This document shows, one piece after another, positions 45,832 to 55,500 of a stretch of DNA of 64,000 nucleotides. The DNA comes from Ramlibacter sp. PS4R-6. Lineage in GTDB: Bacteria; Pseudomonadota; Gammaproteobacteria; Burkholderiales; Burkholderiaceae_C. Below the pieces are notes generated by a model. The model saw nothing but the letters and a program-made list of their open reading frames with translations. It did no database searches and had not been told where the DNA came from. The stretch spans positions 744,001 through 808,000 of the forward strand of contig NZ_JBBHKA010000001.1 in NCBI RefSeq assembly GCF_037572775.1, written 5' to 3'. The position numbers and the translations under genes are program-made. Within the stretch, counting starts at the first letter, position 1. Each line of letters begins with the position of its first letter.

Positions 45832-46959
45832 ATGCCGCTCGTCGCCACACCGCAAACGATGTCCTTCGAAGCGCCGCTCGCGCTGCAAAGCGGCGCGTCC
45901 ATCCGCGGCTATTCGCTGGCCTACGAGACCTACGGCACGCTCAATGCGGACAAGAGCAATGCGGTCCTGATCTGCCACGCGCTCAACGCGTCGCACCACG
46001 TGGCGGGTGTCTACGCGGACCAGCCCGACAACGTGGGCTGGTGGGACACCATGATCGGCCCCGGCAAGCCGGTGGACACCGACCGCTTCTTCGTCATCGG
46101 CGTGAACAACCTGGGCTCGTGCTTCGGCTCGACGGGCCCCATGCATGTGAACCCCGACACCGGCCGCGTGTACGGCGCCGACTTCCCGGTGGTGACGGTG
46201 GAAGACTGGGTGGATGCGCAGGCGCGACTGCTCGACGGCCTCGGCATCGAAACGCTCGCCGCGGTCATGGGCGGCAGCCTGGGCGGCATGCAGGCGCTGT
46301 CGTGGACGCTGCAATACCCCGAACGTGTGCGCCACGCGGTGGTGGTCGCCAGCGCGCCCAACCTCAACGCCGAGAACATCGCCTTCAACGAGGTGGCGCG
46401 CCGCGCCATCGTCACCGACCCCGATTTCCACGGCGGCCATTTCTACGAGCGCCGCGTCATCCCCAAGCGCGGCCTGCGCATCGCCCGCATGATCGGCCAC
46501 ATCACGTACCTGTCGGACGACGTGATGAACGAGAAGTTCGGCCGCGAGCTGCGCGACGGCATCGACCTGAAGTACTCCACGCAGGACATCGAGTTCCAGA
46601 TCGAGAGCTACCTGCGCTACCAGGGCGACAAGTTCAGCGAGTACTTCGACGCCAACACCTACCTGCTGATCACGCGCGCGCTCGATTACTTCGACCCCGC
46701 CAAGCGCCACGGCGGCAACCTCGCCAAGGCCCTGGCCGTGGCGCGCGCCAAGTTCCTGCTCGTGAGCTTCAAGACCGACTGGCGCTTCACCTCGGCGCGC
46801 AGCCGCGAGCTCGTCAAGGCGCTGCTGCACAACAGGCGCGACGTGAGCTACGCCGAGATCGACGCGCCGCACGGCCACGACGCCTTCCTGCTGGACGACG
46901 AGCGCTACATGGGCGTGGTGCGGGCCTACTTCGACGGCATCGCGAAGGAGGGCGCATGA
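45832..46959 (+). CDS. metX: Homoserine O-acyltransferase
   Basis: A 375-residue alpha/beta-hydrolase fold enzyme, from ATG 45832. The nucleophile Ser149 sits in [28 protein letters not shown] and [11 protein letters not shown] are family features, and the catalytic His is in [12 protein letters not shown]. It acylates homoserine, the first committed step to methionine; whether acetyl- or succinyl-CoA is used is not clear from sequence alone. It overlaps metW by four bases and is controlled by the SAM-II-type leader. An earlier in-frame start (45799) falls within the terminator and is rejected. Confidence 0.96.
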   Translation: MPLVATPQTMSFEAPLALQSGASIRGYSLAYETYGTLNADKSNAVLICHALNASHHVAGVYADQPDNVGWWDTMIGPGKPVDTDRFFVIGVNNLGSCFGSTGPMHVNPDTGRVYGADFPVVTVEDWVDAQARLLDGLGIETLAAVMGGSLGGMQALSWTLQYPERVRHAVVVASAPNLNAENIAFNEVARRAIVTDPDFHGGHFYERRVIPKRGLRIARMIGHITYLSDDVMNEKFGRELRDGIDLKYSTQDIEFQIESYLRYQGDKFSEYFDANTYLLITRALDYFDPAKRHGGNLAKALAVARAKFLLVSFKTDWRFTSARSRELVKALLHNRRDVSYAEIDAPHGHDAFLLDDERYMGVVRAYFDGIAKEGA

Positions 46960-47540
46960 GCGACCGCACCACCATGGAGGTGATCGCGAGCCTCGTGCCG
47001 CAGGGTTCGCGCGTGCTCGACCTGGGCTGCGGCGACGGCGCGCTGCTGGAGCTGCTGCAGCGCGAGCGCGGCTGCAGCGGCTACGGCGTGGAGATCGACG
47101 ACGCGAACCTGCTGGCCTGCGCGAAGCGGGGCGTCAACGTCATCCAGCTGAACCTCGACGAAGGCCTGTCGATGTTCGAGGACGCGTCGTTCGACGTCGT
47201 GCTGCAGGTGGACACGCTGCAGCACCTGCGCAACGCCGAGACCATGCTGGTGGAGACGGCGCGCGTCGGCCGCACGGGCATCGTCGCCTTCCCCAACTTC
47301 GCGCACTGGCCCAACCGCCTGGCGATCCTGCGCGGGCGCATGCCGGTGACCAAGCGCCTGCCCTACCAGTGGTACGACACGCCCAACATCCGCGTGGGCA
47401 CCTTCAAGGACTTCGAGGTGCTGGCGACCAAGAACCGGTTGGCGATCCTCGACGCCTTCGGCCTGCAGGAGGGCCGCGAGGTGCGCGTGCTGCCGAATGC
47501 CCGCGCCTCGACCGCGGTGTTCAAGTTCGAGCGCGGTTGA
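46956..47540 (+). CDS. metW: Methionine biosynthesis protein MetW
   Basis: A 194-residue protein with a class I SAM-dependent methyltransferase-like fold: [18 protein letters not shown] (motif I), [26 protein letters not shown] and [14 protein letters not shown]. MetW is found downstream of metX in many Proteobacteria, where it stimulates or stabilises MetX; a methyltransferase reaction is not established. The start ATG 46956 overlaps the metX stop. Together they make one regulated methionine operon. Confidence 0.95.
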   Translation: MSDRTTMEVIASLVPQGSRVLDLGCGDGALLELLQRERGCSGYGVEIDDANLLACAKRGVNVIQLNLDEGLSMFEDASFDVVLQVDTLQHLRNAETMLVETARVGRTGIVAFPNFAHWPNRLAILRGRMPVTKRLPYQWYDTPNIRVGTFKDFEVLATKNRLAILDAFGLQEGREVRVLPNARASTAVFKFERG

Positions 47541-47642
47541 TGCGCTAACATCGCGGCATCGGGATCACAGCCTCCCGTTCCCTCCCGGGGGATAGACGGT
47601 GTCCCGTCCAAGCGCTGGCAACTCGCACTGGAGTTTCCCGAC

Positions 47643-47984
47643 ATGGACACCGCATCGCCTTCCATCTCTCCCACTGAACTGTCCGCGCGCCTCGCGCGCA
47701 ACGACGCACCGCTCGTGCTCGACGTGCGCCGCGACGTGCGTTACGCCGAGGCCGATTGCGTCTTGCCGCAGGCGCAGCGCTGCGACCCCAACGACGTGGC
47801 GAGCTTCGCCGCGTCGCAGGCGCCGCGTGAAGCCGTGGTGTATTGCGTGCACGGCCTCGAAGTCGGCGAGCAAGCCGCCGCGCAGCTGCGGGCGCAGGGC
47901 TGGGACGCCCGGTTCCTGGAAGGCGGCATCGAAGGCTGGCGGGCCGCGGGTCTGCCGACCATTCCCAAGCGCGGCGAAGCATGA
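47643..47984 (+). CDS. Rhodanese-like domain protein
   Basis: A 113-residue single rhodanese domain. The N-terminal part LVLDVRRDVRYAEADCVLP has the usual Asp-x-Arg, and the active-site loop is CVHGLEVGE with nucleophile Cys68. FLEGGIEGWRAAGLP is the closing signature. Such domains carry persulfide sulfur. It starts at ATG 47643, preceded by GGAGTTT, and overlaps chrA by four bases (ATGA). Fusion-like coupling of a rhodanese domain to a ChrA transporter suggests a role in chromate or sulfate handling. Confidence 0.9.
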   Translation: MDTASPSISPTELSARLARNDAPLVLDVRRDVRYAEADCVLPQAQRCDPNDVASFAASQAPREAVVYCVHGLEVGEQAAAQLRAQGWDARFLEGGIEGWRAAGLPTIPKRGEA

Positions 47985-49315
47985 CGCACGGCGTGACCTT
48001 CGCCGAGGCCTTCCGCTTCTGGCTGAAGCTCGGCTTCATCAGCTTCGGCGGGCCGGCCGGGCAGATCGCGGTGATGCACCGCGAGCTCGTCGAGGGCCGG
48101 CGCTGGATCTCCGAGAAGCGCTTCCTGCACGCGCTCAATTACTGCATGTTGCTGCCGGGCCCGGAGGCGCAGCAGCTGGCCACCTACATCGGCTGGCTGA
48201 TGCACCGCACCTGGGGCGGCATCGTGGCGGGCGCGCTGTTCGTGCTGCCGTCGCTGTTCATCCTGATCGCGCTGTCGTGGATCTACGTGGCCTATGGCCA
48301 CGTGAGCTGGATCGCGGGCCTGTTCTACGGCATCAAGCCCGCGGTGGCGGCCATCGTGCTGCAGGCGGTTTGGCGCATCGGCAGCCGCACGCTGAAGGAC
48401 CCGCGCCGCGTGCCGCTGCTGTGGGCCATCGCCGTCCTGAGCTTCGTCGCGATCGCGGCGCTGCACGTGCCCTTCCCGTGGGTGGTGCTCAGCGCGGCCA
48501 TCGCCGGCGCGCTCGGCGGCAAGTACCTGCCGGCGCAGTTCGCGGGTGGCGCCGGCCATGCGGCGAAGGCGCAAGCGCACGGCAGCGAGCGCTACGTGAT
48601 CGACGACGACACGCCCACGCCGCCGCATGCGCTGTTCCAGCGCAGCCGCCTGGCCCTTGTCGTCGCGGCGGGCGCGGTGCTGTGGCTGGTGCCCATGGCC
48701 GCGCTGCTGGCCTCGAGCGGCTGGGACGGCACGCTGGCGCAGATGGGCTGGTTCTTCACCAAGGCCGCGCTGCTCACCTTCGGCGGCGCGTATGCCGTGC
48801 TGCCCTACGTCTACCAGGGCGCGGTCGAGCAGTTCCAGTGGCTCACCGCCGCGCAGATGATCGACGGCCTCGCGCTCGGCGAGACCACCCCGGGCCCCCT
48901 GATCATGGTCGTGGCCTTCGTCGGCTTCGTCGGCGGCTGGACGAAGCAGGTGCTGGGGCCCGACCTGCTCTTCACCGGCGCGGCCCTCGCGGCCACGGTG
49001 GTCACCTGGTTCACCTTCCTGCCCTCGTTCCTCTTCATCCTGGCCGGCGGGCCGCTGGTGGAAGCGACGCACGGCAACATGAAGTTCACGGCGCCGCTGA
49101 CGGCGATCACCGCGGCGGTGGTCGGCGTGATCGCGAGCCTGGCGCTGTTCTTCCTCGCGCACATCGCCCAGCCGGTGGCGGGCGGGCCCGTCGACTGGCG
49201 TGCATTGGTCATCGCCACCGCGGCCGCAGTAGCACTGTTGCGCTACAAGGTGGGCGTGATCTCCGTGATTGCCACATGTGCGCTCGCGGGTCTGGTCCTA
49301 TCATCGGTCGGATGA
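47981..49315 (+). CDS. chrA: Chromate transporter ChrA
   Basis: A 444-residue two-domain CHR transporter with about ten to twelve hydrophobic segments. The N-terminal CHR domain opens with FRFWLKLGFISFGGPAGQIA and MLLPGPEAQQLATYIGW. The C-terminal domain has FFTKAALLTFGGAYAVLPYV and GLALGETTPGPLIMV. The FGGP and PGP patterns are the family signature. It moves chromate out of the cell in characterised members. Start ATG 47981 overlaps the rhodanese gene; its stop overlaps the denD start. Confidence 0.95.
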   Translation: MTHGVTFAEAFRFWLKLGFISFGGPAGQIAVMHRELVEGRRWISEKRFLHALNYCMLLPGPEAQQLATYIGWLMHRTWGGIVAGALFVLPSLFILIALSWIYVAYGHVSWIAGLFYGIKPAVAAIVLQAVWRIGSRTLKDPRRVPLLWAIAVLSFVAIAALHVPFPWVVLSAAIAGALGGKYLPAQFAGGAGHAAKAQAHGSERYVIDDDTPTPPHALFQRSRLALVVAAGAVLWLVPMAALLASSGWDGTLAQMGWFFTKAALLTFGGAYAVLPYVYQGAVEQFQWLTAAQMIDGLALGETTPGPLIMVVAFVGFVGGWTKQVLGPDLLFTGAALAATVVTWFTFLPSFLFILAGGPLVEATHGNMKFTAPLTAITAAVVGVIASLALFFLAHIAQPVAGGPVDWRALVIATAAAVALLRYKVGVISVIATCALAGLVLSSVG

Positions 49316-50319
49316 AAATCCTCATCACCGGTGGCAGCGGTTTCGTCGGCGCGCGGCTCGCGCGTGCGCTGCTGGCGCAAGGCCAGTTGTCCGTGGCGGG
49401 CGCGCCGGCCCGCAAGGTCGAGTCCATCACCCTGGCCGACCGCGCGCCGCCGCCCGACGACCTGGCGAAAGATCCGCGCATCACCTTCGTCGGCGGCGAC
49501 CTGAACGAGCAGCTCGCGTCGAAGCAGGTTCCCGCAGCCGGCACCGAAGTCGTTTTCCACCTGGCTGCCGCCGTCAGCGGCGAATGCGAAGCCGACTTCG
49601 ACCTGGGCATGCGCAGCAACTTCGCCGCGACGCATGCGCTGCTGGAAGCGTGCCGCGCGCTCGGCAACCGGCCGACGGTGGTGTTCTCCAGTTCGGTGGC
49701 CGTGTTCGGCAAGTTGCCGGGCGGCGAGATGCCCGACCCCATCGAGGACTTCACCCTGCCCACGCCGCAATCGAGCTACGGCAACCAGAAGGCGATCGGC
49801 GAGCTGATGATGGCCGACTACGCGCGCAAAGGCTACATCCGCGCGCGCAGCGTGCGCCTGATGACGGTGAGCGTGCGGCCCGGCCGTCCCAACGGCGCGG
49901 CGTCGAGCTTCTTCTCCGGGATGATCCGCGAGCCGCTGGCGGGCGTGCGCGCGCAGGTGCCGGTGGGGGCGGAGGTCCAGCACCCCATCCTGTCGCCTTC
50001 GCTCACCATCGAGGGCCTGATCCGCTGCGCCGAAGCGAGCGATGCCGAGTGGGGGCCGCTCACCGGCCTGAACCTGCCGTCGCTGTGCGTGAGCGTCGGC
50101 GAGATGGCGGCGGCGCTGGAGCGCGTGTCGCCCGAAGCCGCGCGCCTGCTCGACTGGGTGCCGGACGAACGGATCGGCAAGCTCGTCTATGGCTGGCCGG
50201 GCAAGGTGCACTGGCCGCGCGCGAAGGCTCTCGGCCTGAAGGCGAACACCGACTTCGAATCGATCGTCCGCGAGTACATCCGCGAGAACCCGCAGGCGGT
50301 GAAGGTCGCGGTGCGCTGA
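49312..50319 (+). CDS. denD: D-erythronate dehydrogenase (NAD-dependent SDR/epimerase)
   Basis: A 335-residue extended SDR. It starts KILITGGSGFVGARLARALL, shows FHLAAAVSGECEADF and the catalytic Tyr-x-x-x-Lys in YGNQKAIGE, and continues MTVSVRPGRPNGAASSFFSG. Its place at the head of a ltnD-otnK-otnC-otnI block points to DenD, which oxidises D-erythronate to 2-oxo-D-erythronate. The start codon overlaps the chrA stop (ATGA), so the pathway is translationally coupled to a chromate transporter. The name depends largely on the context; other uronate/tetronate epimerase-like dehydrogenases are possible. Confidence 0.9.
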   Translation: MKILITGGSGFVGARLARALLAQGQLSVAGAPARKVESITLADRAPPPDDLAKDPRITFVGGDLNEQLASKQVPAAGTEVVFHLAAAVSGECEADFDLGMRSNFAATHALLEACRALGNRPTVVFSSSVAVFGKLPGGEMPDPIEDFTLPTPQSSYGNQKAIGELMMADYARKGYIRARSVRLMTVSVRPGRPNGAASSFFSGMIREPLAGVRAQVPVGAEVQHPILSPSLTIEGLIRCAEASDAEWGPLTGLNLPSLCVSVGEMAAALERVSPEAARLLDWVPDERIGKLVYGWPGKVHWPRAKALGLKANTDFESIVREYIRENPQAVKVAVR

Positions 50320-50320
50320 C

Positions 50321-51211
50321 ATGGGCCGGAAGATCGCGCTCATCGGGCTCGGCGCCATGGGCGCGGGCATGGCGGGGTCGCTGCGGCGCGCCGGGCACGA
50401 GGTCCACGTGTGCGATGCGCGCGCCGGCGTCGCGCAGCAGTTCGCCAAGGACGGCGGCGTGGCGTGTGCGACGCCTGCCGAGGCCGCGCGCGATTGCGAC
50501 ATCGTCGTCTCCGTCGTGGTGAATGCGGCGCAGACGGAGGATGTCCTCTTCGGCGCCAACGGCTGCGCGGCGGCGATGAAGAAGGGCAGCGTCTTCGTCA
50601 TGTGCTCCACCGTCGACCCCAACTGGTCGGCGGCGCTCGAGGGCCGCCTGCAGGCCCTGGGCCTGCAGTACCTCGACGCACCCATCTCCGGCGGCGCGGC
50701 CAAGGCCGCGGCGGGCCAGATCACGATGATGACGGCGGGCCGCCCCGAGGCGTATGCCGCCTGCGGCGACGTGCTCGAGGGCATGGCCGCCAAGGTCTAC
50801 AAGCTGGGCGCGCGCGCCGGCGCGGGCAGCAAGGTCAAGATCGTCAACCAGCTGCTCGCGGGCGTGCACATCGCCGCGGCCGCCGAGGCCATGGCGCTGG
50901 GCCTGCGCGAAGGCGTGGACCCCGAAGCGCTCTACGACGTCATCACGCACAGCGCGGGCAACAGCTGGATGTTCGAGAACCGCATGCCGCACGTGCTGGC
51001 GGGCGACTACACGCCGCTGTCGGCCGTGGACATCTTCGTGAAGGACTTGGGGCTGGTGCTCGACCTCGCGCGCGCGACCAAATTCCCGCTGCCGCTCTCG
51101 TCCACCGCGCACCAGATGTTCATGCAGGCCTCCTCCGCCGGCCACGGCCGCGAGGACGACAGCGCGGTGATCAAGACATTCCCCGGCATCGAGCTGCCCC
51201 AGAAGAAATGA
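50321..51211 (+). CDS. ltnD: L-threonate dehydrogenase (beta-hydroxyacid dehydrogenase family)
   Basis: A 296-residue enzyme of the 3-hydroxyisobutyrate/tartronate-semialdehyde reductase family. The nucleotide-binding segment is IALIGLGAMGAGMAGSL, the substrate-binding motif is DAPISGGAAKAAAGQI, and the catalytic Lys is in AGAGSKVKIVNQLL. In C4 sugar-acid operons this protein oxidises L-threonate to 2-oxo-L-threonate. It lies one base after denD and overlaps otnK by four bases, and with DenD gives two entry points to one pathway. Confidence 0.92.
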   Translation: MGRKIALIGLGAMGAGMAGSLRRAGHEVHVCDARAGVAQQFAKDGGVACATPAEAARDCDIVVSVVVNAAQTEDVLFGANGCAAAMKKGSVFVMCSTVDPNWSAALEGRLQALGLQYLDAPISGGAAKAAAGQITMMTAGRPEAYAACGDVLEGMAAKVYKLGARAGAGSKVKIVNQLLAGVHIAAAAEAMALGLREGVDPEALYDVITHSAGNSWMFENRMPHVLAGDYTPLSAVDIFVKDLGLVLDLARATKFPLPLSSTAHQMFMQASSAGHGREDDSAVIKTFPGIELPQKK

Positions 51212-52470
51212 GCCGTTTGCTGCTCGGCTGCATCGCCGACGACTTCACCGGCGCCACCGACCTGGCCAACAACCTGGTGCGCGCCGGCATGCGCGCCGTG
51301 CAGGCCATCGGCGCGCCCACCGGCGCGCTCGATGCCGAAGCGGACGCGGTCGTCATCGCGCTGAAGTCGCGCACCATCCCCGCGCAGGAAGCGGTGGCGC
51401 AGTCGCTCACCGCACTGGCTTGGCTGCGCGAACAGGGCGCGCGCCAGGTCTACTTCAAGTACTGCTCCACCTTCGACAGCACGCCGGCCGGCAACATCGG
51501 GCCGGTGGCCGAGGCGTTGATGGACGCGCTGGGCACCGATTTCGCAATCGCCACGCCAGCCTTCCCCGACAACGGCCGCACCGTGTTCAAGGGCCACCTC
51601 TTCGTCGGCGAGCAGCTGCTGTCCGACAGCGGCATGCGCGACCACCCGCTCACGCCGATGCGCGACGCGAACCTGGTGCGCGTGCTGCAGGCGCAGTGCC
51701 GCCGCAAGGTCGGCCTCATCGACCACCGCACCGTCGCGCAGGGCGCGCCCGCCATCCGCGAGCGCATCGCGCAGCTGAAGCGCGAGGGCGTGGGCCTGGC
51801 CATCGTCGATGCGGTGTCCAACGACGACCTCGTGCGCCTCGGCCCTGCGGTCGCCGACCATGCGCTCGTCACGGCCGGCTCGGGCGTGGCGATCGGCCTG
51901 CCGCAGAACTTCGGCATCGCCCCCTCCTCGCAGGCCAGCGAATTGCCGCGTGCAAGCGGCCTGCGCGCGATCGTCTCGGGCAGCTGCTCGCAGGCGACCA
52001 ACGCGCAGGTGGCGGACTTCATCGCCAAGGGCGGCCATGCCTTCGCGCTCGACCCGCTGCGCATCGCGCGTGGCGAAACCGTCGTCGAGGAAGCGCTGGC
52101 CTGGGCGCAGCCGCTGCTGGCGCAGGGCCCGGTGCTCGTCTACTCGACGGCCGATGCGTCCGCCGTGAAGGCCACGCAGTCGCAACTGGGGGTGGCCGAA
52201 GCCGGCGCGATGGTCGAGCACGCCCTCGCCGCGATCGCGCGCGGCCTGGTCGAGCGCGGCGTGCGCCAGCTGCTCGTGGCCGGCGGCGAAACGTCCGGCG
52301 CCTGCGTGCAGGCGCTGGGGATCACCCAGTTGCGCATCGGGTCGCAGATCGACCCCGGCGTGCCGTGGTGCCATGCGCGCGTGGGCGGCGAGGGCGCGCA
52401 CATCGCGCTGAAGTCGGGCAACTTCGGCACGACCGATTTCTTCACCAAGGCCTTCACGCTGCTCGCATGA
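51208..52470 (+). CDS. otnK: 3-oxo-tetronate kinase
   Basis: A 420-residue DUF1537-type (four-carbon acid sugar) kinase. It begins [20 protein letters not shown], the family's N-terminal signature. Later regions include [31 protein letters not shown] and the C-terminal [11 protein letters not shown] and [17 protein letters not shown] (nucleotide-binding). It phosphorylates 3-oxo-tetronate at C4 before decarboxylation. It overlaps both ltnD and otnC by four bases, so it is tightly coupled within the operon. Confidence 0.95.
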   Translation: MSRLLLGCIADDFTGATDLANNLVRAGMRAVQAIGAPTGALDAEADAVVIALKSRTIPAQEAVAQSLTALAWLREQGARQVYFKYCSTFDSTPAGNIGPVAEALMDALGTDFAIATPAFPDNGRTVFKGHLFVGEQLLSDSGMRDHPLTPMRDANLVRVLQAQCRRKVGLIDHRTVAQGAPAIRERIAQLKREGVGLAIVDAVSNDDLVRLGPAVADHALVTAGSGVAIGLPQNFGIAPSSQASELPRASGLRAIVSGSCSQATNAQVADFIAKGGHAFALDPLRIARGETVVEEALAWAQPLLAQGPVLVYSTADASAVKATQSQLGVAEAGAMVEHALAAIARGLVERGVRQLLVAGGETSGACVQALGITQLRIGSQIDPGVPWCHARVGGEGAHIALKSGNFGTTDFFTKAFTLLA

Positions 52471-53135
52471 ACGCCGAAAGCCGCGCCCGCGAAGAGATCT
52501 GCCGCATCGGCCGCAGCCTGTTCGAGCGCGGCTACGTGCACGCCACCGCCGGCAACATCAGCGTGCGGCTGCCCGATGGCGGCTTCCTGATCACGCCCAC
52601 CGACGCGTGCCTGGGCTTCCTCGACCCGGCGCAGCTGTCGCGCGTCGATGCGCAGGGCCAGCACGGCGGTGGCGCGCGCCCGAGCAAGACATTGGTGCTG
52701 CACCGCGCGATCTACGCCGCCGCCGGCCGCTTCGATGCCGAGACGCGCTGCGTGATCCACACGCACAGCACGCATTGCGTGGCGCTGAGCCTGGGCTGCA
52801 CCGACGCCGAACTGCTGCCACCGATCACGCCGTACTTCGTGATGAAGGTGGGCCATGTGCCGCTGATCCCGTACCACCGCCCCGGCGCGAGTGCCGTGGC
52901 GGACCTCGTCGCGCAGCAGATCGCGCAGCACGGCGAAGCCGGCCACGCGATCCGCGCCGTGATGCTGCAGCGCCTGGGGCCCAACGTGTGGCACGACTCG
53001 CCCGCCGCCGCGATGGCGGTGCTGGAAGAACTGGAAGAAACCGCGCGGCTGGTTCTGCTGGCCCGCACGCCGCCCGCGCCGCTGGCGCCGGACCAGATCG
53101 ACGAGCTGCGCCGCACCTTCGGCGCGCGCTGGTAA
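52467..53135 (+). CDS. otnC: 3-oxo-tetronate 4-phosphate decarboxylase (class II aldolase family)
   Basis: A 222-residue member of the class II aldolase/adducin fold. It has [20 protein letters not shown], then the metal-binding His-x-His pair [13 protein letters not shown] and a third region [12 protein letters not shown]. The pathway role is decarboxylation of 3-oxo-tetronate 4-phosphate to dihydroxyacetone phosphate, which feeds central metabolism. A His usual in the last metal site (typically LxxHG) reads RLGPN here, so the third ligand should be checked. It overlaps otnK and is 11 bases before otnI. Confidence 0.92.
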   Translation: MNAESRAREEICRIGRSLFERGYVHATAGNISVRLPDGGFLITPTDACLGFLDPAQLSRVDAQGQHGGGARPSKTLVLHRAIYAAAGRFDAETRCVIHTHSTHCVALSLGCTDAELLPPITPYFVMKVGHVPLIPYHRPGASAVADLVAQQIAQHGEAGHAIRAVMLQRLGPNVWHDSPAAAMAVLEELEETARLVLLARTPPAPLAPDQIDELRRTFGARW

Positions 53136-53146
53136 AGGACACACGC

Positions 53147-53959
53147 ATGCCGCGATTCGCCGCGAACCTGTCGATGCTCTATCCCGAGCTCGATTTCCTC
53201 GACCGCTTCGAGGCCGCCGCGCGCGACGGCTTCCGCGCGGTCGAGTACCTGTTCCCCTACGCGTACGAGGCCAAGGAGCTGAAGGCGCGGCTCGATGCCA
53301 ACGGCCTGCAGCAGGTGCTGTTCAACGCGCCGCCCGGCGACTGGGACAAGGGCGAGAAGGGCCTGGCCTGCCTGCCCGGCCGCGAGGCCGAGTTCCGCGC
53401 CGCCATCGCCAAGGCCATCGACTACGCCGGCGTGCTGGGTTGCCCGCGCGTGCACGTGATGGCGGGCCTGGCGCCTGAAGGCGCGGACCGCGCCGCGCTG
53501 CGCCGCACCTACGTCGGCAACCTGCGCGTCGCGGCGGCGGAAGCCGCGAAGGCGAAGCTCGATGTCCTCATCGAGCCGATCAACACGCGCGATATCCCCG
53601 GCTTCTTCCTCAACCGCCAGGACGAGGCGCACGCCATCGTGCAGGAAGCGGACGCGGCGAACCTGAAGGTGCAATTCGACCTGTACCACTGCCAGATCGT
53701 CGAGGGCGACGTGGCGATGAAGATCCGCCAGTACCTGCCGACGGGCCGCGTGGGGCACTTCCAGATCGCCGGCGTGCCGCAGCGGCACGAGCCGGACGTC
53801 GGCGAGGTGAACTACCCCTACCTCTTCGACGTGATCGACGAGGTCTCCGCGAGCTGCGGCTGGCAGGGCTGGGTGGGCTGCGAATACCGGCCCGCGCGCG
53901 GCGCCGCGGCGGGCGGCACCAGCGCGGGCCTCGCCAGCTGGTTCCCGCGCTGGCGCTGA
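53147..53959 (+). CDS. otnI: 2-oxo-tetronate isomerase (hydroxypyruvate isomerase family)
   Basis: A 270-residue TIM-barrel enzyme of the Hyi/xylose isomerase-like family. It starts [20 protein letters not shown], with [34 protein letters not shown] and [14 protein letters not shown], which hold the metal-binding Glu and Asp residues, and ends with CEYRPARG. It converts 2-oxo- to 3-oxo-tetronate. GGTAAAGGA precedes the ATG at 53147. It completes a five-gene set sufficient for catabolism of D-erythronate and L-threonate to dihydroxyacetone phosphate. Confidence 0.94.
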   Translation: MPRFAANLSMLYPELDFLDRFEAAARDGFRAVEYLFPYAYEAKELKARLDANGLQQVLFNAPPGDWDKGEKGLACLPGREAEFRAAIAKAIDYAGVLGCPRVHVMAGLAPEGADRAALRRTYVGNLRVAAAEAAKAKLDVLIEPINTRDIPGFFLNRQDEAHAIVQEADAANLKVQFDLYHCQIVEGDVAMKIRQYLPTGRVGHFQIAGVPQRHEPDVGEVNYPYLFDVIDEVSASCGWQGWVGCEYRPARGAAAGGTSAGLASWFPRWR

Positions 53960-54546
53960 TGCCGCTCACGCTCGCCGGTCCCGTCCACAGCGACCTCACC
54001 ATCAAGAAGAGCCGCTTCATCGGCTGCGTGCAGGCAGTGGCCGGCCGCAGCGAGGCGCAGGCCATCGTCGCGCAATTGCGCATCGAGCACCCGGGCGCCG
54101 CGCACGTGTGCTGGGCGCTGCTCGCGGGCGGCCAGTCGGCGGCCAACGACGACGGCGAGCCTTCCGGCACCGCGGGCCGGCCGATGCTGGAGGTGTTGCG
54201 GCGGCAGGACCTGGACGGCGTGCTGGCGACCGTCGTGCGCTATTTCGGCGGCGTGAAGCTCGGCGCGGGCGGCCTGGTGCGCGCCTACACCGACGCGGTC
54301 GCGCAGGCGCTGCTGGGCGCCGGCAAGATTCCCATTCGCCAACGTGTGGCCCTGCGCTGCGCGGTTCCGTATGCGATGGAAGGCATGGTGCGGCGCGAGC
54401 TCGAGAAGGCGCAGGCCGTGCTCGACGGCGTCACGCACGGCGATGCCGTGCAGTTCGCCTTCACGGTCGTCGAGGGCGACGCGGCCGCGCTCGTCGCGCG
54501 CCTGAACAAAGCCGGCCAAGGCCAGCTGGCTTGGCTGGAGGCGTGA
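53959..54546 (+). CDS. yigZ: YigZ/IMPACT family protein
   Basis: A 195-residue protein of the UPF0029 (IMPACT) family: IKKSRFIGCVQAV, HVCWALLAGGQSAANDDGEP, then SGTAGRPMLEVLRR and VRYFGGVKLGAGGLVRAY, and a C-terminal DUF1949-type half. IMPACT proteins regulate Gcn2 in eukaryotes; bacterial YigZ function is unclear. The start codon overlaps the otnI stop (TGATG), so this conserved gene is the last member of the chrA-tetronate transcription run. Confidence 0.93.
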   Translation: MPLTLAGPVHSDLTIKKSRFIGCVQAVAGRSEAQAIVAQLRIEHPGAAHVCWALLAGGQSAANDDGEPSGTAGRPMLEVLRRQDLDGVLATVVRYFGGVKLGAGGLVRAYTDAVAQALLGAGKIPIRQRVALRCAVPYAMEGMVRRELEKAQAVLDGVTHGDAVQFAFTVVEGDAAALVARLNKAGQGQLAWLEA

Positions 54547-54550
54547 GCCT

Positions 54551-55018
54551 TCAGTCGCCGCTGCGTTTGAGGACGCTGATGGTGCCGTCGGCCTCGAGCA
54601 CGGCCATGCGCATGTCCTCGATTTCGCAATTGTTCTCGCGCAGCGCCTGTTCCACGTCCGATTCGGGCACGCGCTCGCGCTTGAGGACGTCCTTGTAGAT
54701 CGTCCCGTCGCGGCCGATCAGCACGGGGCTGCCCTGCAGCACGGCGTCGACCTTCTGGAAGCGCGAGGCGAGGACGACGACCAGCGTGTTCAGGACGATC
54801 AGCGTCGCCGCCGCGATGAGGCCGCCGGGCAGCGAGTCGTCCTGGCCGTTGATCGAGCCGCTCACCGCCTCGGACAGCAGCATGACGACCACCAGGTCGA
54901 ACGGCGCGAACTGGCCCACGGTGCGCTTGCCGGTGGCGCGCACCATCACGAGCAGCACCACGTACACGACCGAGGCGCGCACGACGAACTCCCACCAGGC
55001 GTGGTCCATGTCGAGCAT
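54551..55018 (-). CDS. YetF/DUF421 family membrane protein
   Basis: A 155-residue protein with an N-terminal hydrophobic region of about three segments: WWEFVVRASVVYVVLLVMVR, then TVGQFAPFDLVVVMLLSEAV and LIAAATLIVLNTLVVVLASR. A cytoplasmic C-terminal domain follows with VLIGRDGTIYKDVLKRERV and CEIEDMRMAVLEADGTISV, the DUF421 signature. The start ATG 55018 gives the expected N-terminus. Function is unknown; relatives are spore-coat or stress-related. It converges on yigZ with a four-base gap. Confidence 0.88.
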   Translation of the reverse strand: MLDMDHAWWEFVVRASVVYVVLLVMVRATGKRTVGQFAPFDLVVVMLLSEAVSGSINGQDDSLPGGLIAAATLIVLNTLVVVLASRFQKVDAVLQGSPVLIGRDGTIYKDVLKRERVPESDVEQALRENNCEIEDMRMAVLEADGTISVLKRSGD

Positions 55019-55053
55019 GCAGGCAGTACAGCACGGCGCGGGGCCGTGCGGTG

Positions 55054-55185
55054 TCAGACAAGTTTGGCGGAAGGGGCGGCCGGCGGGGGCGGCGCGGCGA
55101 ACGCGGCGTCGACCATGGCCGTCATCACCAGCAGCAGGGCGAGCGCCAGCAGGCACCGCAGGAACAGGCCCATGATCGGCGTCAT
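55054..55185 (-). CDS. Small membrane or secreted protein (43 aa)
   Basis: A 43-residue frame from ATG 55185: an N-terminal hydrophobic stretch (GLFLRCLLALALLLVMTAMV) followed by AFAAPPPPAAPSAKLV, which looks like a signal peptide and short tail or a single-pass membrane peptide. It is too short to judge from composition. It sits upstream of, and in the same direction as, the YetF-like gene. A shorter start at 55173 is possible. Confidence 0.4.
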   Translation of the reverse strand: MTPIMGLFLRCLLALALLLVMTAMVDAAFAAPPPPAAPSAKLV

Positions 55186-55206
55186 GCCGGGCGATGCGTC
55201 GGGGGG

Positions 55207-55401
55207 CTACAGCGTGATGAGGGTGCGGCGGCCGTCGAGCATCTGCTCGACGATGGCGGCGCTGTCGCCGACTTCGGCCACGGCTTCGCGCAGCTGCCAC
55301 TCGCTGCAGTCGAACTTCTTGCGCCACCAGTTCACTTCGCGCGGGTCGGACAGGTCGATGCGGCCGCGGTCGCGCGGCACGGATTCGAAGACGTAAGCCA
55401 T
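55207..55401 (-). CDS. DUF3606 domain protein
   Basis: A 64-residue cytosolic protein with the DUF3606 pattern: RDRGRIDLSDPREVNWWRKK, then LREAVAEVGDSAAIVEQMLDG. The ATG at 55401 is the only sensible start. It is convergent in neither direction: it reads leftward ahead of the small membrane protein gene and is preceded by the DUF72 gene's stop 99 bases away. Function unknown, commonly seen as a small stress-related protein. Confidence 0.75.
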   Translation of the reverse strand: MAYVFESVPRDRGRIDLSDPREVNWWRKKFDCSEWQLREAVAEVGDSAAIVEQMLDGRRTLITL

Positions 55402-55500
55402 GAATCGGCTCCCAACGTTGTTTTGACTACTTCGGGCATTGGGCGCGTGTTGCAGTGGGCGCCCTGAGCGTCAGCAGCGAAACAGCGTGTAATCCGGCGC

